Origin: Haematobia irritans
Lineage: Eukaryota > Arthropoda > Insecta > Diptera > Muscidae
Assembly: GCF_050003625.1 (NCBI RefSeq)
Contig: NC_134397.1
Coordinates: forward strand, 277,382,070-277,446,069
Direction: 5' to 3'
DNA: 64,000 nucleotides
Program-made: the position numbers and the translations under genes
The notes under the pieces: model-generated
What the model saw: the letters and a program-made list of their open reading frames with translations, nothing else
Told to the model about the DNA's origin: nothing
Database searches by the model: none
Shown: positions 1 to 11,508 of the stretch, in pieces
How the letters are laid out: the number at the start of each line of letters is the position of its first letter
Numbering within the stretch: position 1 is the first letter of the stretch

Positions 1-2060
1 GATTTATCGCTCGACATATATGTATTAAAAGTTCAGTAAAATTAAAGTAATTTTTAAAACTTTTTGAATAAGCAGAGGTGATATTACAAGGAAAATGTTG
101 GTATTTTTACCATTTTTGTCGAAATAAAAAAAACATATATATGGGAGCTATATCTAAATCTGAACCGATTTCAACCAAATTTGGCACGCATAGCTACAAT
201 GCTAATTTTACTCCTTGCGCAAAATTTCAACTAAATCGGAGCAAAAAATTGGCCTCTGTGGTCATATGAGTGTAAATCGGGCGAAAGCTATATATGGGAG
301 CTATATCTAAATCTGAAGCGATTTCAACCAAATTTGGCACGCATAGCTACAATGCTAATTCTACTCCTTGTGCATAATTTCAACTAAATCGGAGCAAAAA
401 TTTGGCCTCTGTGGTCATATGAGTGTAAATCGGGCGAAAGCTATACATGGGAGCTATATCTAAATCTGAACCGATTTCAACCAAATTTGGCACGCATAGC
501 TACAATGATAATTCTACTCCCTCTGCAAAATTTAAACTAAATCGTAGTTAAAAATTGGCCTCTGTGGTCATATGAGTGTAAATCGGGCGAAAGCTATATA
601 TGGGAGCTATATCTAAATCTGAACCGATTTCAACCAAATTTGGCACGCATAGCTACAATGCTAATTCTACTCCCTGTGCAAAATTTCAATCAAATCGGAG
701 CAAAAAATTGGCCTCTGGGGTCATATGAGTGTAAATCGGACGAACGATATATATGGGAGATATATCTAAATCTGAACCGATTTCAATAAAATTAGGCGCA
801 CTTGAGTACACTACTAATTTTACTCCTAGTACAAAATTTCATCCAAATTGGAGTAAAACTCTGGCTTCTGGGACTATATTAGTCTATACACTGAAAAAAA
901 TATTGACCTAATATGGAAGATTATGCAACTTAAATTTTAGGAATCGAAATTTACCCAAAGTTAAGGACAAAATTCTTTAAAATAATGACATTTTAATAAA
1001 ATGAAAGTCTATAACCCTTGCTTCAAAATTTTTTTTCATTAAATTTAGGACACAAATCTTGAAAATTCCCGTCTCTCTGCTGAAGTTGTAGATCTTTGAA
1101 GTAAGGCAAATTTTCCTTACAATAATTTAAAGAAATCGTCTTTAACTCAACTGACATATTGCATTTTTAAATTTAAGATAAAATCGCTTCAAATTTAGGC
1201 TAAGACTTATGTTCAGGATTTGCATTTTTGGTTTAAAGTTTTTTTAACATTAAGAAAACGGTTCTTACTTTGAAGTACCTGTCATAATTTGGATTTTAAA
1301 TTGGAATTTGTTTGTACATAAATACCTTTATTAATATATCACAAAAAGAAGATAAAAATGATGAATGAGATCTGTATCTAATTCTAATTTTATTTATCAT
1401 AGATTTAAACCAGGGAGGTCAGTCGAAGATGTCTTTATTTTAAAGAAGCCACATCTTTGGCTCGGAATCAATACCAAAATCCTTAAGGGAAGGTCAAAAT
1501 CTTTGGATCCAAGTAAACTTTTTTTTTTGAGTGTATCAGGCGAAAGATATATATGGGAGCTATATCTAAATCTGAACCGATTTCAATAAAATATGGCACA
1601 CTTTACTATAGTACCAATTGTTCTTCTTGAGCAAAAATTTAAGCAAATCAGGTAAAACTCTGGCTTCTGGGCCCATATAAGTCCATATCGAGCGAAATAT
1701 ATATGGGAGTTATATCAAAATCTGAACCGATTTCTTCCAAAATCAATAGGGTTCTATTCTGAGCCAAAACACATACTTGTGCCAAATTTGAAGTCGATTG
1801 GAGGTAAAACTCTGGCTTCTGGGCCCATATAAGTCCATATCGAGCGAAAAATATATATGGGAGCTATATCTAAATCTGAACCGATTTCTTCCAAAATCAA
1901 TAGGGTTCTATTCTGAGCCAAAACACATACTTGTGCCAAATTTGAAGTCGATTGGACTAAAACTGCGATCTAAACTTTGATTACAAAAATGTGTTCACGG
2001 ACAGACGGACATGGCTATATCGACTCAGTAGCCCACCCTGGGCATTTTTGACAAATTTTT
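1..2060 (-). mobile_element. HINE/DINE-like element, family B, truncated at both sides
   Basis: On the minus strand this is the body of a non-autonomous Helentron-like element, matching the complete copy at 14633-15975. Five 153-bp monomers are phased on GGGAGCTATATC (positions 143, 296, 449, 602, 755), followed by diverged monomers at 1545-1975. The GACGGACATGG head block is at 2000-2015, but the 5' hairpin is missing, so the right side is truncated. The left side runs out of the window. A TA-flanked element sits inside at 889-1533. No coding capacity is seen. Confidence 0.8.
889..1533. mobile_element. TIR element with TA target duplication (CACTGAAAAAAA family)
   Basis: This 645-bp insertion lies in the family B element. 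The ends are CACTGAAAAAAATATTG on the left and, in reverse complement, CACTCAAAAAAAAAAGTTTA on the right. TA is duplicated at 887-888 and 1534-1535, and removing the insert restores the family B reading AGTCTATATCAGGCG. TA duplication suggests a Tc1/mariner-type MITE. The right end carries CTTTGGCTCGGAATCAATAC, shared with the elements at 18838-19431 and 49060-51345. No transposase is seen. Confidence 0.75.
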
Positions 2061-2519
2061 TTTTACTATGAACTGTAAAATGTGTCTTATTAAAGACTTA
2101 AAGTCAGAAAAGAACAGTGCTTTATATACACGAAATGGACTGTGTTGTTGCTTCAAAAACAATTTTTTTATTGGAAAAATAAAAAATTTGTAAACGAATT
2201 TATTTGGTGATAAAAGTTAAACATTTTCGAAGCAATTCAAAAACTCTAACAAAGGAAGGACGTTTTCGGTACACGTTCTTTTTCTTTTCGTGTATATACT
2301 TGACATCTAAAGAAAATGGAAATCACCATCGAAAGATAACATACGACACAAATATCTAATAAATAATCTTTATTTGCTAAACGGATGATCTGTAAAACCT
2401 GTCCGGAAACGCTAGATATCATCTCATAGAGATCGAATATAGCACACTCAGCAAGAATATCAATTCTACTCTTGTAGCAAAATATCAAATTAATTATTAT
2501 TATAATATTTGTTTTTTAA
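2061..2519. repeat. Unassigned stretch containing a dispersed repeat
   Basis: Positions about 2080-2270 (around CAGTGCTTTATATACACGAA and CAATTCAAAAACTCTAACAA) are visibly related to about 54005-54180, so this is an old dispersed repeat of unknown class. The rest shows nothing recognisable. Confidence 0.4.
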
Positions 2520-2860
2520 CATGTCTGTCCATATGGGTCATACATATAAACCTATACTATCTAGATTGTACCAAATTTAGTGCACTCAAGTATACCCTCT
2601 GTGTTTAAGCAAAGCAGGAAAATTTGGCCTCTCTTTTGAGTATACATTTTTGGTTCGGAATTTGCAGAAGATCGGTTAATAAATATGTCAAAAAAAACCG
2701 GATCAGTAATGAATATATGTTATGTCGATTTCTGAATTTTAGGGCGATCGAACTTCAATTGTGGGCTGTGTCGTTGAGCACAAAAATACATGAACTGACA
2801 GATGGACAGAGAAATAGATAGACGTTGCTAAATCGACTAAATTGGGTTACTAAACGACTT
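2520..2860 (-). mobile_element. Degenerate HINE family B fragment
   Basis: It retains GTACCAAATTTAGTGCACTC, AGGAAAATTTGGCCTCT and a GACAGATGGACAGA block followed by a CTAAATCGACT word, in the family B minus-strand order. It is strongly decayed and the boundaries are approximate. Confidence 0.5.
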
Positions 2861-3095
2861 TGTCTCACATTGCTTCTTCTGTGTGTTGCATACGAATGCA
2901 CAGAGGAAAAATACTATTTTTCATATGTTTCGGTGTATACCCAAAAAAGTGCCTTCGACAAGATATTTTTATTCACAGATAACAATGCATTCATAAAAAT
3001 GAACAAAGACCGAACTAAAATTGGGTTTGCTTAAATTTAGTAAAATTTCTTTTAAACTGATAAATCTGACTTAATTATAGAAAACGTATGATATA

Positions 3096-3947
3096 AGTTA
3101 GGTTAGGTTAAAATGACAGCCCGATTTAGTTTCAGGCTCATTTAGACTATTCAGTCCATTGTGATACCACATTTAACTAAAAGTACCTATTACATATGGG
3201 CACTTCTAGTTTTAACCACTGAACCTTCTATATTATTTTCTTTTGTTGAACCAACCAGATTGTTCCAAAAACATTAACAGACTGCTTAAGTTAACGTTTT
3301 CATGGTCAGCCAGTAATCTAAAGCTATATGCCCCTAAAATTTGCTTACGCCTTACACAAAATGCAGGACACTCACACAAGAGGTGTTTAATTGACTACTT
3401 TTCCTCCGCATCATGACAGCTCATACAATAGTCATTATACTTCGCACCAATAGTTTTTGCAAATACGCCTATCAGGCAGCGACCCATTATAGCAGATATC
3501 AGAAGTGATATCCGACGTCTTGAGAACACTAGCATATCTAGTGTGCGGTTCAAGTTTAAATGGGGCCATACTTGCTTGGTGTCGTTACAACCCTTGCAAT
3601 TCTCCCATCGAACATTTGCCATTATGACGGCCTTCTCATGCAGTAAGAGCTTGCAGGTTACCAGAGACATACCAACAGATTCTAGTTCCCCTGGAATATG
3701 TAAGATAGCTCCTAGCCTTGCTAACTCTTCTGCTTGACAGTTCCCCGTTATGTTCCTATGGCCAGGCACCCATATTAGGTGAATATTGTACTGCTCAACC
3801 ATCTCGTTGAGAGATTTGCGGCAGTCGATGGCCGTTTTCGGGTAAAGGAACACAGAGTCCAAGGATTTTATTGCAGGTTGACTGTCTGAGTATATATTAA
3901 TGCCAATAATTTTTGGAACATTACTTCTCAGCCAATTCCAGCCAAAT
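3096..3947 (-). mobile_element. 5'-truncated non-LTR retrotransposon (LINE) with 9-bp TSD
   Basis: The duplication TATGATATA is at 3087-3095 and 3948-3956. The intervening 852 bp on the minus strand encode an RNase H domain and then a 3' UTR ending in CCTAACCTAAC-type repeats (plus-strand GGTTAGGTTAGG at 3100-3111). The end near ...GGACTGAATAGTCTAAATG... is shared with the SINE tails at 56051-56404 and 45738-46075. 5' truncation with a short TSD is typical of target-primed reverse transcription. Confidence 0.85.
3233..3947 (-). pseudogene. LINE ORF2 C-terminus: RNase H domain plus zinc knuckle
   Basis: Translation of the minus strand from the truncation point runs through NIYSDSQPAIKSLDS (the first RNase H catalytic Asp in YSDS), then WVPGHRNITGN and QAEELAR (the C-terminal RNase H signature, where the usual Asp of the ADELA motif reads Glu), then a linker region ending SAIMGRCLIGVF, then CMSCHDAEEK. 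An in-frame TAG at 3392-3394 interrupts the frame. Reading on, the same frame gives HLLCECPAFC and an open stretch to a TAA at 3233-3235, so there is essentially a single nonsense change. The C-x2-C then H/C spacing fits the CCHC-like tail that follows RNase H in I/R1/Loa-type elements. RNase H removes the RNA strand of the cDNA hybrid during retrotransposition. The endonuclease and reverse transcriptase are absent because of 5' truncation. The clade is not resolved. Confidence 0.8.
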
Positions 3948-3956
3948 TATGATATA

Positions 3957-4887
3957 TATGAATAAGACTTAGAATAGAAAAATATTTTAGTTTCATAAGA
4001 CCATAAAGAGTAATAATGTAATCGACCCCGCCCGTCTATAGACTTTTCTTATTTGTTTTATTAATTATATATTGAAATGTTTTTGTTTACGGGCACATTG
4101 TGTGACTTCGTACCATTATTTTCGATACAGTCATATTTTAAAATAATGTCTAATCTCACGCTCTCAAGGCACATATAATCTAGTGTTTTCATTAACGCTA
4201 AAATGCACCATGTCAAACACCTTCAAAAGGCGTTTGAGTAACGTTACTTGAACCAAAACGTAGCATTTAAACTGGCATAATAAGCAACGCCTCAACACAA
4301 CGAACAGCGCGTACCAACCATGCTGGCAATACAAAAGAATCCACCAGCAGCAATTGCCTTCCCACAGCGGCCAACAATGGAAAACTTGTTTGGAAAACTT
4401 TGCTGTCATAACAACATCCGCCCTTGGGCGAAACGCCTTTCGTCCCCTCCAATTTGAGGATAATTCGAGTTGTATGAAAGCACTTAATAAAATTTAATGA
4501 AATGTAAAATTGTCACAGACACCCCACAGTCAATGGAAACATTCTCAATATTCGATGATGTCTCTCAATTGACATCCGAGGGCTGACACTCTAACAAAGG
4601 CGGACAAATAATAAAGAAACCCAAAAAGTTTTTCCCTAATATTCTTCAATGGCAAACAGATAACAAATCTATGTGGTAATGGTAACAATAATAATAACAA
4701 TTCTCTTAGTAGTCATATTCAATTCTACACGGAATGGGTCCGCTTTATCCTTAACGTGTATGGTAATTTAGTTACAAAGCTCAGATTATGTGAAGAGGAA
4801 GAAAATTTACCATCATATTTCCCATTTTCCTCGCATATCTATGCTATGAATAGTTTTAAAATACTATAAATAAAAATAGAGTAAGTT
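3957..4887. other. No recognisable feature
   Basis: AT-rich single-copy-looking DNA. Short open frames on the minus strand at 4164-4452 have no recognisable domain or supporting signals. Confidence 0.4.
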
Positions 4888-5475
4888 CACAGCAAAAACT
4901 CCTATTACCAGGTATGAGTACAAGTATGACCGCGTCAAATTGGTAACAACTTCCTCGTACATATATCAGTAGTAATACTTTTACACGGGAATGACATTGG
5001 AATAAAGTACTTCCGTGCAAGCATACCAGCAGTCGAAAAATAAGTACTTCTTCGCAAGCATACCAGCTCTCCAAAAATAATATCTTTACCATAAAGATAC
5101 CCGAAAAATGCGAACTCACCCCTGTTGTTTTGTAATCCAATACACTATACCACGCTCCACGACATGGATTTATTCAATGATGTAATATAAATTATGTACT
5201 ATACAACTTTAGAAAACAAAGGTATATTTTATTGACAATTTTTTTCTGAAATGTAATTTGGCATTACTTATCGCTACTATTAACGGTGCCCTTTGTAGAG
5301 CCAAACCCGGACCTCAAGATATGATTTTGATTACCGATATTAATAGAAAGAATCACTTTTTACCTACACAGGTAAGTTATTATTTTAAAATCCCAGGTAA
5401 TATTGCAAGTAGTAACTTTTTGATTACCGATATTACTGAAAGAGTCACTAGTGCTTACCCAGTTTTTGCTGGGTT
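4888..5475. repeat. Candidate TIR element (CAGCAAAAACT ends)
   Basis: The left end reads ACAGCAAAAACTCCTATTACC and the right end, in reverse complement, AACCCAGCAAAAACTGGGTA. The interior has related words (GATTACCGATATTA twice, GCAAGCATACCAGC twice). The ends resemble those of the CCCAGCAAA MITE family elsewhere in the window. No clear TSD was found, so this is tentative. Confidence 0.35.
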
Positions 5476-6076
5476 CCGTGACTTTAAGTAACTAAACAAA
5501 AATATTTTCGTCATCATAATCATGGACTTCAATTACTTGTTTTCCTTTAAAATGAAAAGTAATTATGAATACACAAATATTATTTTAAAAGTAATTAACA
5601 TAGATAATATACAAAATGACATAAGACCGCAATACTGGACTTCTTTCGCACATTTGTGTAAGCGAAGCTACTAACATTTTAGCGGCAAAAAAATACAAAA
5701 ACACAAAATTTGGTGGTTAGATTTGTAATTATAAAAAATAGATTTTAGAAAAAATGCGTAATTGCTATACAGTAATTGCTATAAATACCTCGAAAAATTG
5801 TGCTATTTGTTTTTGCATCATTCAGCTCTTGACTAGGCAAACAAAAATGCTGAATATATTAAGTCGGAAAATTTTCGTCTTCATGCACAAAACGCCAAAA
5901 AATGTCAAGAAAATGAAAAGTTTGCACCGATTTTTTCGGTTTTCCTACTATAGCTCATGAACTATTGAAAAGTTTACCAAACAATCAAGGTAAGAAGGAT
6001 AGCCTATATATTTATTAACAACTTTCTACATACAAATTTTTTTTTTATTTCAATCACGAAAATCGCGGATTCAATC
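5476..6076. other. No gene; AT-rich, AATTGA-type repeat at the right edge
   Basis: There is no recognisable coding sequence. Positions about 6040-6076 (TTTCAATCACGAAAATCG) match the AATTGA repeat continuing at 8121. The HINE at 6077-8123 therefore appears inserted in such a repeat. Confidence 0.4.
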
Positions 6077-6599
6077 ATTTTTATACCCTCCATCATAGGA
6101 TGGGGGTATATTAACTTTGTCATTCCGTTTGTAACACATCGAAATATTGCTCTAAGACCCCATAAAGTATATATATTCTGGGTCGTGGTGAAATTCTGAG
6201 TCGATCTAAGCATGTCCGTCCGTCCGTCCGTCTGTTGAAATCACGCTAACTTCCGAACGAAACAAGCTATCGACTTGAAACTTGGCACAAGTAGTTGCTA
6301 TCGATGTAGGTCAGATGGTATTGAAAATGGGCCATATCGGTCCACTTTTACGTATAGCCCCCATATAAAGGGACCCTCATATTTGGCTTGTAGAGCCTCT
6401 AACAGAAGCACATTTCATCCGATCCGGCTGAAATTTGGTATATGGTGTTGGTATATGGTCTCGAACAACCCTGCAAAAATTGGTCCATATCGGTCCACTT
6501 TTACGTATAGCCCCCATATTAACGGACCCCCAAATTTGGCTTGCGATTGATCTAAAAGAAGCAAATTTCATCCGATCAGGCTGAAATTTGGTACGTGGT

Positions 6600-7500
6600 G
6601 TTGGTATATGGTCTCTAACCACCATGCGAAAATTGGTCAATATCGGTCCACTTTTAGGTATAGCCTCATATGAACGGACCCCTAAATTTGGCTTGCGATT
6701 GCTCTAAGAGAAGCAAATTTCATCCGATCCGGCTGAAATTTGGTACATGCTGTTAGTATATGGTCTCTACCAACCACGCAAAAATTGGTCCACATCGGTC
6801 CATAATTATATATACCCCCCATATAAACCGATCCCCAGATTTGGCTTGCGGAGCCTAAAAGAGAAGCAAATTTCATCCGATCCGGCTGAAATTTGGTACA
6901 TGATGTTGGTATATGGTCTCTAAAAACCATGCAAAGATTGGTCCATATCGGTCCTTAATTATATATAGCCCCCATATAAACCGATCCCCAGATTTGGCTT
7001 GTAGAGCCTCTAACAGAAGCATATTTCATCCGATCCGGCTGAAATTTGGTATATGGTGTTGGTATATGGTCTCTAACAACCATGCAAAAATTGGTCCACA
7101 TCGGTCCATAATTATATAAAGCGCCCATATAAACCGATCCCCAGATTTGGATTGCGGAGCCTCAAAGAGAAGCAAATTTCATCCGATCCGCCTGAAATTT
7201 GGTACATGTTATTGGTATATGGTCCCTAACAACCATGCAAAAATTGGTCCACATCGGTTCATAATTATATATAGCCCCCATATAAAACGATCCCCAGATT
7301 TGGCTTGCGAAGTCTCCAAGAGAAGCAAATTTCATCCAATCCGGTTGTAATTTGGAACATGGTGTTAGTATATGATCTTTAACAACCGTGCCAGAATTGG
7401 TCCATATCGGTCCATAATTATATATAGCCTCCATATAAAGCGTTCTGCAGATTTGACCTCCGGAGCCTCTTGGAGGAGCAAAATTCATCCGATCCGGTTC
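6600..7500 (+). repeat. 153-bp central tandem repeats of HINE-A
   Basis: Successive monomers (GGTCCATATCGGTCC, ATATAGCCCCCATATAAACC, TTCATCCGATCCGGCTG, GGTATATGGTCTCTAA) recur every 153 bp without phase slippage between 6841 and 7300. The unit is divisible by three, which creates long spurious open frames on the minus strand. Confidence 0.9.
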
Positions 7501-7599
7501 AAATTAGGAACGTGGTGTTAGTATATGGTCGCCAACAAACATACCAAAATTGGTCCAATCACACAAAAATTGGTCCATATCGGTCCGTAATCATGGTTG

Positions 7600-7950
7600 C
7601 CACTAGAGCCAAAAATAATCTACCAAATTTTCTATAGAAAATTTTGTCAAAAATTTATTTCTAGAGAAAATGTTGTTAAAATATTATTCGGTTCATAATA
7701 AAATTTTCATCATTGTCAAAATTTTATTTCTATAGAAAATTTTGTCAAAATTTTAATTCTATAGAAAATTTTGTTCAAATTTTATTCGGTTCATAATCAT
7801 GGTTGCCACTCGAGCCAAAACTTATCTACCAAGATTTTATTTCTATAGAAAATTTTGTCAAAAGTTTATTTCTATGGAAAATTTGTTAAAATTTTATTTC
7901 TGTAGAAATTTTTGTCAAAATTTTCTTTCTATAAAAAATTTTGTCATAAA
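7600..7950 (+). repeat. 30-bp AT minisatellite in HINE-A tail
   Basis: Units of about 30 bp built from TTCTATAGAA and AAAATTTTGTCAAAATTTT, both near-palindromic. The same array is in the HINE-A copies at 28390-28600 and (inverted) 49950-50120, so it is part of the element. Confidence 0.8.
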
Positions 7951-8120
7951 ATTTAGAAGATGGTGTTAGGAGGTTTTAAGATGCCTTGCCATCGGCAAGC
8001 GTTACCGCAACTTAAGTAATTCGATTGTGGATGGCAGTGTTTAGAAGAAGTTTCTACGCAATCCATGATGGAGGGTACATAAGCTTCGACCTGGCCGAAC
8101 TTACGGCCGTATATACTTGT

Positions 8121-8460
8121 TTTAATTGAAATGTCTTCAATCACGAAAATGATAGTATCAATCACCCATTTTGATTGAAAACCAACACGAGTTTTAATTA
8201 AAAATTTAATTGACTTTTGTCACGGAATCAGGTAATTGTGTGATTGAATCAATTAAAAACGTGATTGATTCTTAATTTAAGTTCAATCACAGTTTTAATT
8301 GATAAAATTAATAAAATTCAATCACAGTTTTAATTGAATAAATTAAAATTTTAATTAATTTCGCGACAAAATCAACTATTTGATTCATTCAATTAAATAA
8401 TTAATTGAAATTGGCTATAAATTTCGATCAAAAAATTTATATACTGCGACCCCAAAATCG
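8121..8460. repeat. AATTGA-rich dispersed repeat
   Basis: Dense AATTAATTGA/TCAATCAC words with CAATCACGAAAATGATAGTA. The same vocabulary occurs at 13290-13566, 17948-18518 and 24212-24391. It is split from its left part (about 6040-6076) by the HINE at 6077-8123. Confidence 0.55.
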
Positions 8461-8469
8461 TATTTAGCT

Positions 8470-9150
8470 TTTTATACCCTCCACCATAGGATGGGGGTAT
8501 ATTAACTTTGTCATTCCGTTTGTAACACATCGAAATATTGCTCTAAGACCCCATATATATTCTGGGTCGTGGTGAAATTCTGAGTCGATCTGAGCATGTC
8601 CGTCCGTCTGTTGAAATCACGCTAACTTCCGAACGAAACAAGCTATCGACTTGAAACTTGGCACAAGTAGTTGTTATTGATGTAGGTCGGATGGTATTGC
8701 AAATGGGCCATACCGGTCCACTTTTACGTATAGCCCCCATATAAACGGACACCCAAATTTGGCTTGCAGACCCTCTAAGAGAAGCAAATTTCATCCGATC
8801 CGGCTGAAATTTGGTACATGGTGTTAGTATATGGTCTCTAACAACCATGCAAAAATTGGTCCACATCGGTCTATAATTATATATAGCCCCCATATAAACC
8901 GATACCCAGATTTGGCTTGCGGAGCCTCTAAGAGAAGAAAATTTCATCGTATCCGGCTGTAATTTGGTACATGGTGTTAGTATATGGTATCTAATGACCA
9001 TGCAAAAATTCGTGCACATCGGTGCATAATTATATATAGCTCCATATAAACCGATCGCCAGATTTGACCTCCGGAGCCTCTTGGAAGACCAAAATTCATA
9101 TGATTCAGTTGATATTTGGTACGTGGTGTTAATATAGCATTTTCACTTCA
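8470..9150 (+). mobile_element. HINE family A, 3'-truncated
   Basis: The head TATACCCTCCACCATAGG, the TGTCCGTCCGTCTG block and 153-bp monomers continue to about 9135. The sequence then passes into a 21-bp minisatellite instead of the usual tail. Confidence 0.8.
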
Positions 9151-9350
9151 AATGAAACCTTTTACAATTCACATGAAACCTTTTTCAAACCAAATGAAAC
9201 CTTTTACATTTCAAATGAAACCTTTTTCAAACCAAATGAATCCTTTTTCAAATCAAATGAAACCTTTTTCAAATTAAATGAAACATTTTACAAATCAAAT
9301 GAAACCTTTTACATTTCAAATGAAACTTTTTTGAAATCAAATGAATCTTT
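9150..9350 (+). repeat. 21-bp minisatellite (CAAATGAAACCTTTTTCAAAC)
   Basis: About nine units of 21 bp built from CAAATGAAACC plus TTTTTCAAAC variants. The reverse complement of the same array is at 11325-11508. Confidence 0.85.
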
Positions 9351-9782
9351 TGAATTTGTAATGAAATTTTGATCCAGATTTTTATTCGAATTCATATATA
9401 GACCATTGATGGTTGGGGTATAAGTACTGTGTATATTTTTTTATTTATTTATTTATATAAGTACTGTGTATATGAAGGAAGCAAATGACATGGCTAAACA
9501 ATTTATACTTTAAGACAGAAAAAAGAAGACTAGCAAAAAACGTAGTAAAAAACGCAATGATAATGTTCTTTGATATTTCAATATTATAGATTTCATTTAA
9601 TAAAAAAGCAAATAAGGAAAATCATAAAAAAATATTAACGTCTTCTAATTGTATCTTTACGTAAAGGAGTTTTAGATAATGCTGACAAATATTTGATCGC
9701 AAATTCCACGTCTGCCGAGAAATGGATCAGTACACTTGTTAAATAATTTTTGGAAATTTCCATTATTTTTTGTCCTTACTGT
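9351..9782. other. No recognisable feature
   Basis: AT-rich spacer. A second ATAAGTACTGTGTATA copy near 9455 is a small local duplication. Confidence 0.4.
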
Positions 9783-10821
9783 TTTTATACCCTTCACCAC
9801 TACTGTGGTACAGGGTATAATAAGTTTGTGCATTTGTATGTAATGCCAAGAAGGAGTAATCATAGACCAACCTTTTAGTATACGGATCGGCTTAGAATTA
9901 AATTCTGAGTCGATTTAGCGATGTCCGTCTGTCTGTCTGTTGGTGTATTTTGGTGTACAAAGTACAGCTCGCAGTTTTAGTCCGATTGTCCTAAAATTTG
10001 GTATAGGGTCCTGTTTCGGCTCAAAGACGATCCCTATTGATGTTGGAAAAAAATCGGTTCAGATTTAGATATAGCTGCCATATATATTTTTCACCGATCT
10101 GGTCATAATTGGCGTGTATATCAACCGATCTTCCTCAAATTCCGTACATCCAAATATTTTATGAGTCTCGAAAAACTTGCAAAATATCAGCCAAATCGGT
10201 TCAGATTTAGATATAGCTCCCATACATAGCTTTCGCCCGATTTACACTCATTTGCCCACAGAGGCCAATTTTTAACTCCGATTTAGTTGAAATTTTGCAC
10301 AGGGAGTAGAATTAGCATTGTAGCTATGCGTGCCAAATTTGGTTGACATCGGTTCAGATTTAGATATAGCTCCCATATATATGTTTTTCTGATTTCGACA
10401 AAAATGGTCAAAATACCAACATTTTCCTTGTTAAATCGCCACTGCTTAGTCGAAAAGTTGTAAAAATGACTCTAATTTTCATAAACTTTTAATACATATA
10501 TATATCGAGTGATAAATCATAAATAAACATTTGCGAAGTTTCCTTAAAATTGCTTCAGATTTAAATGTTTCCCATATTTTTTTACTAAAATTGTGTTCCA
10601 ACCTAGTGCATTAGCCAACTTAAATTTTGAGTCTATAGATTTTGTAAAAGTCTATCAAATTCTGTCCAAATCGAGTGATATTTAAATGTATGTATTTGGG
10701 ACAAACCTTTATATATAGCACCCAACACATTTGACGGATGTGATATGGTATCGGAAATTTAGATCTACAAAGTGGTGCAGGGTATAATATAGTCGGCCCC
10801 GCCCGACTATATTATACCCTG
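9783..10821 (+). mobile_element. HINE/DINE-like element, family B (second subfamily)
   Basis: It starts TATACCCTTCACCACTACTGTGG...CAGGGTATAATAAG and carries a GAGTCGATTTAGCGATGTCC block. Two monomers have family B text (GATATAGCTCCCATATAT, AATTTTTAACTCCGATTTAG). The tail has AAAGTGGTGCAGGGTATA. It ends in an unusual perfect palindrome (10778-10821). Confidence 0.8.
10778..10821. repeat. Perfect inverted repeat at HINE-B 3' end
   Basis: CAGGGTATAATATAGTCGG (10778-10796) and its exact reverse complement (10803-10821) flank a six-base spacer CCCCGC. In the copies at 14633-15975 and in INE-1 as I recall it, only a short hairpin occurs here. Confidence 0.9.
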
Positions 10822-11324
10822 TGGTCCGAATTTTTTGCTGGGATATGAAAATTTTCCAAAAAAGTTCCGATTTGGACCGTACACAAAAAAAATTTTTTTT
10901 TACTTATAATGTCACCAAATCCTTAGTTTACAACTGACTTTAAAGAAATTTGTTTTATTTTTTAAATTTCGTATGAAAAATTACAATAGCTACTATAACT
11001 CATTATGGTTTTTCGATTGGATGTAATTTCCCATGAGGATATTAGACATCGATTAGTAGTGACTTTAATTTAATTAAAAATCCTAATAAATTTTGGAATA
11101 ACGTTTACCATAGTTATATTCAATTAAAAACGAGCTTATATTTAAGAGGGCGTGCAGTCCTAAATTAAGACTTGGATAATCAATAATTTCAGCATTAGTT
11201 GAGTGTACAAATAAGAAAGGAACACATAATTCTTCAACGAAATAATTCTTAAAAAAAGTGTATTTTTGCTTTTTTGCGGGCTAATTATAAATTCATTCAT
11301 TAAAAAGAATTCCTTTGGTTTTAG
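10822..11324. other. No recognisable gene
   Basis: AT-rich sequence between two repeats. Nothing is identifiable apart from the adjoining minisatellite. Confidence 0.4.
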
Positions 11325-11508
11325 AGATTCATTTGATTTGAAAAAAGTTTCATTTGAAATGGAAAAAGTTTCATTTAAAATGGAAAAAGTTTCATTTGAT
11401 TTGAAAAAGGTTTCATTTGGTTTGAAAAAGGTTTCATTTGGATTGAAAAAGGTTTCACTTGACTTGAAAAAGGTTTCATTTGATTTGAAAAAGGTTTCAT
11501 TTAAAGTT
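11325..11508 (-). repeat. 21-bp minisatellite, inverted copy
   Basis: GAAAAAGTTTCATTTGA units of 21 bp, the reverse complement of the array at 9150-9350. It gives an open frame with a 7-residue period (VSFDLKK), which is a property of the repeat and not evidence of a protein. Confidence 0.85.

Larger units (their letters stand above)
6077..8123 (+). mobile_element. HINE/DINE-like element, family A, complete
   Basis: The parts in order are: a 5' hairpin TATACCCTCCATCATAGG/GGGTATA; the conserved head GACCCCATAAAGTATATATA; the TGTCCGTCCGTCCGTCTG block; central monomers of exactly 153 bp (phase marks TTGGCTTG/TTGGATTG at 6841, 6994, 7147, 7300); a CATGGTTGCCACT block; a 30-bp AT minisatellite (7600-7950); and a tail with TTGCCATCGGCAAG, GATGGAGGGTACATAAG, a TTCG/CGAA-type hairpin and the end TATACTTGTTTT. 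The subterminal ATGGAGGGTA pairs with the 5' TACCCTCCAT. There is no Rep/helicase ORF, so it is non-autonomous. The closest family from memory is Drosophila INE-1/DINE-1. Confidence 0.85.

Noticed and set aside
1..900. CRISPR-like regular repeats
   Set aside because: The 153-bp units are contiguous without spacers and belong to a eukaryotic transposable element.
8543..9019. 158-codon open frame on the minus strand, and similar frames at 7162-7488, 27412-28253, 46748-47041 and 58575-58979
   Set aside because: They lie inside HINE monomers whose 153-bp period keeps a frame open; no start context, domain or non-repeat sequence. Kept only as a hypothesis in the findings.
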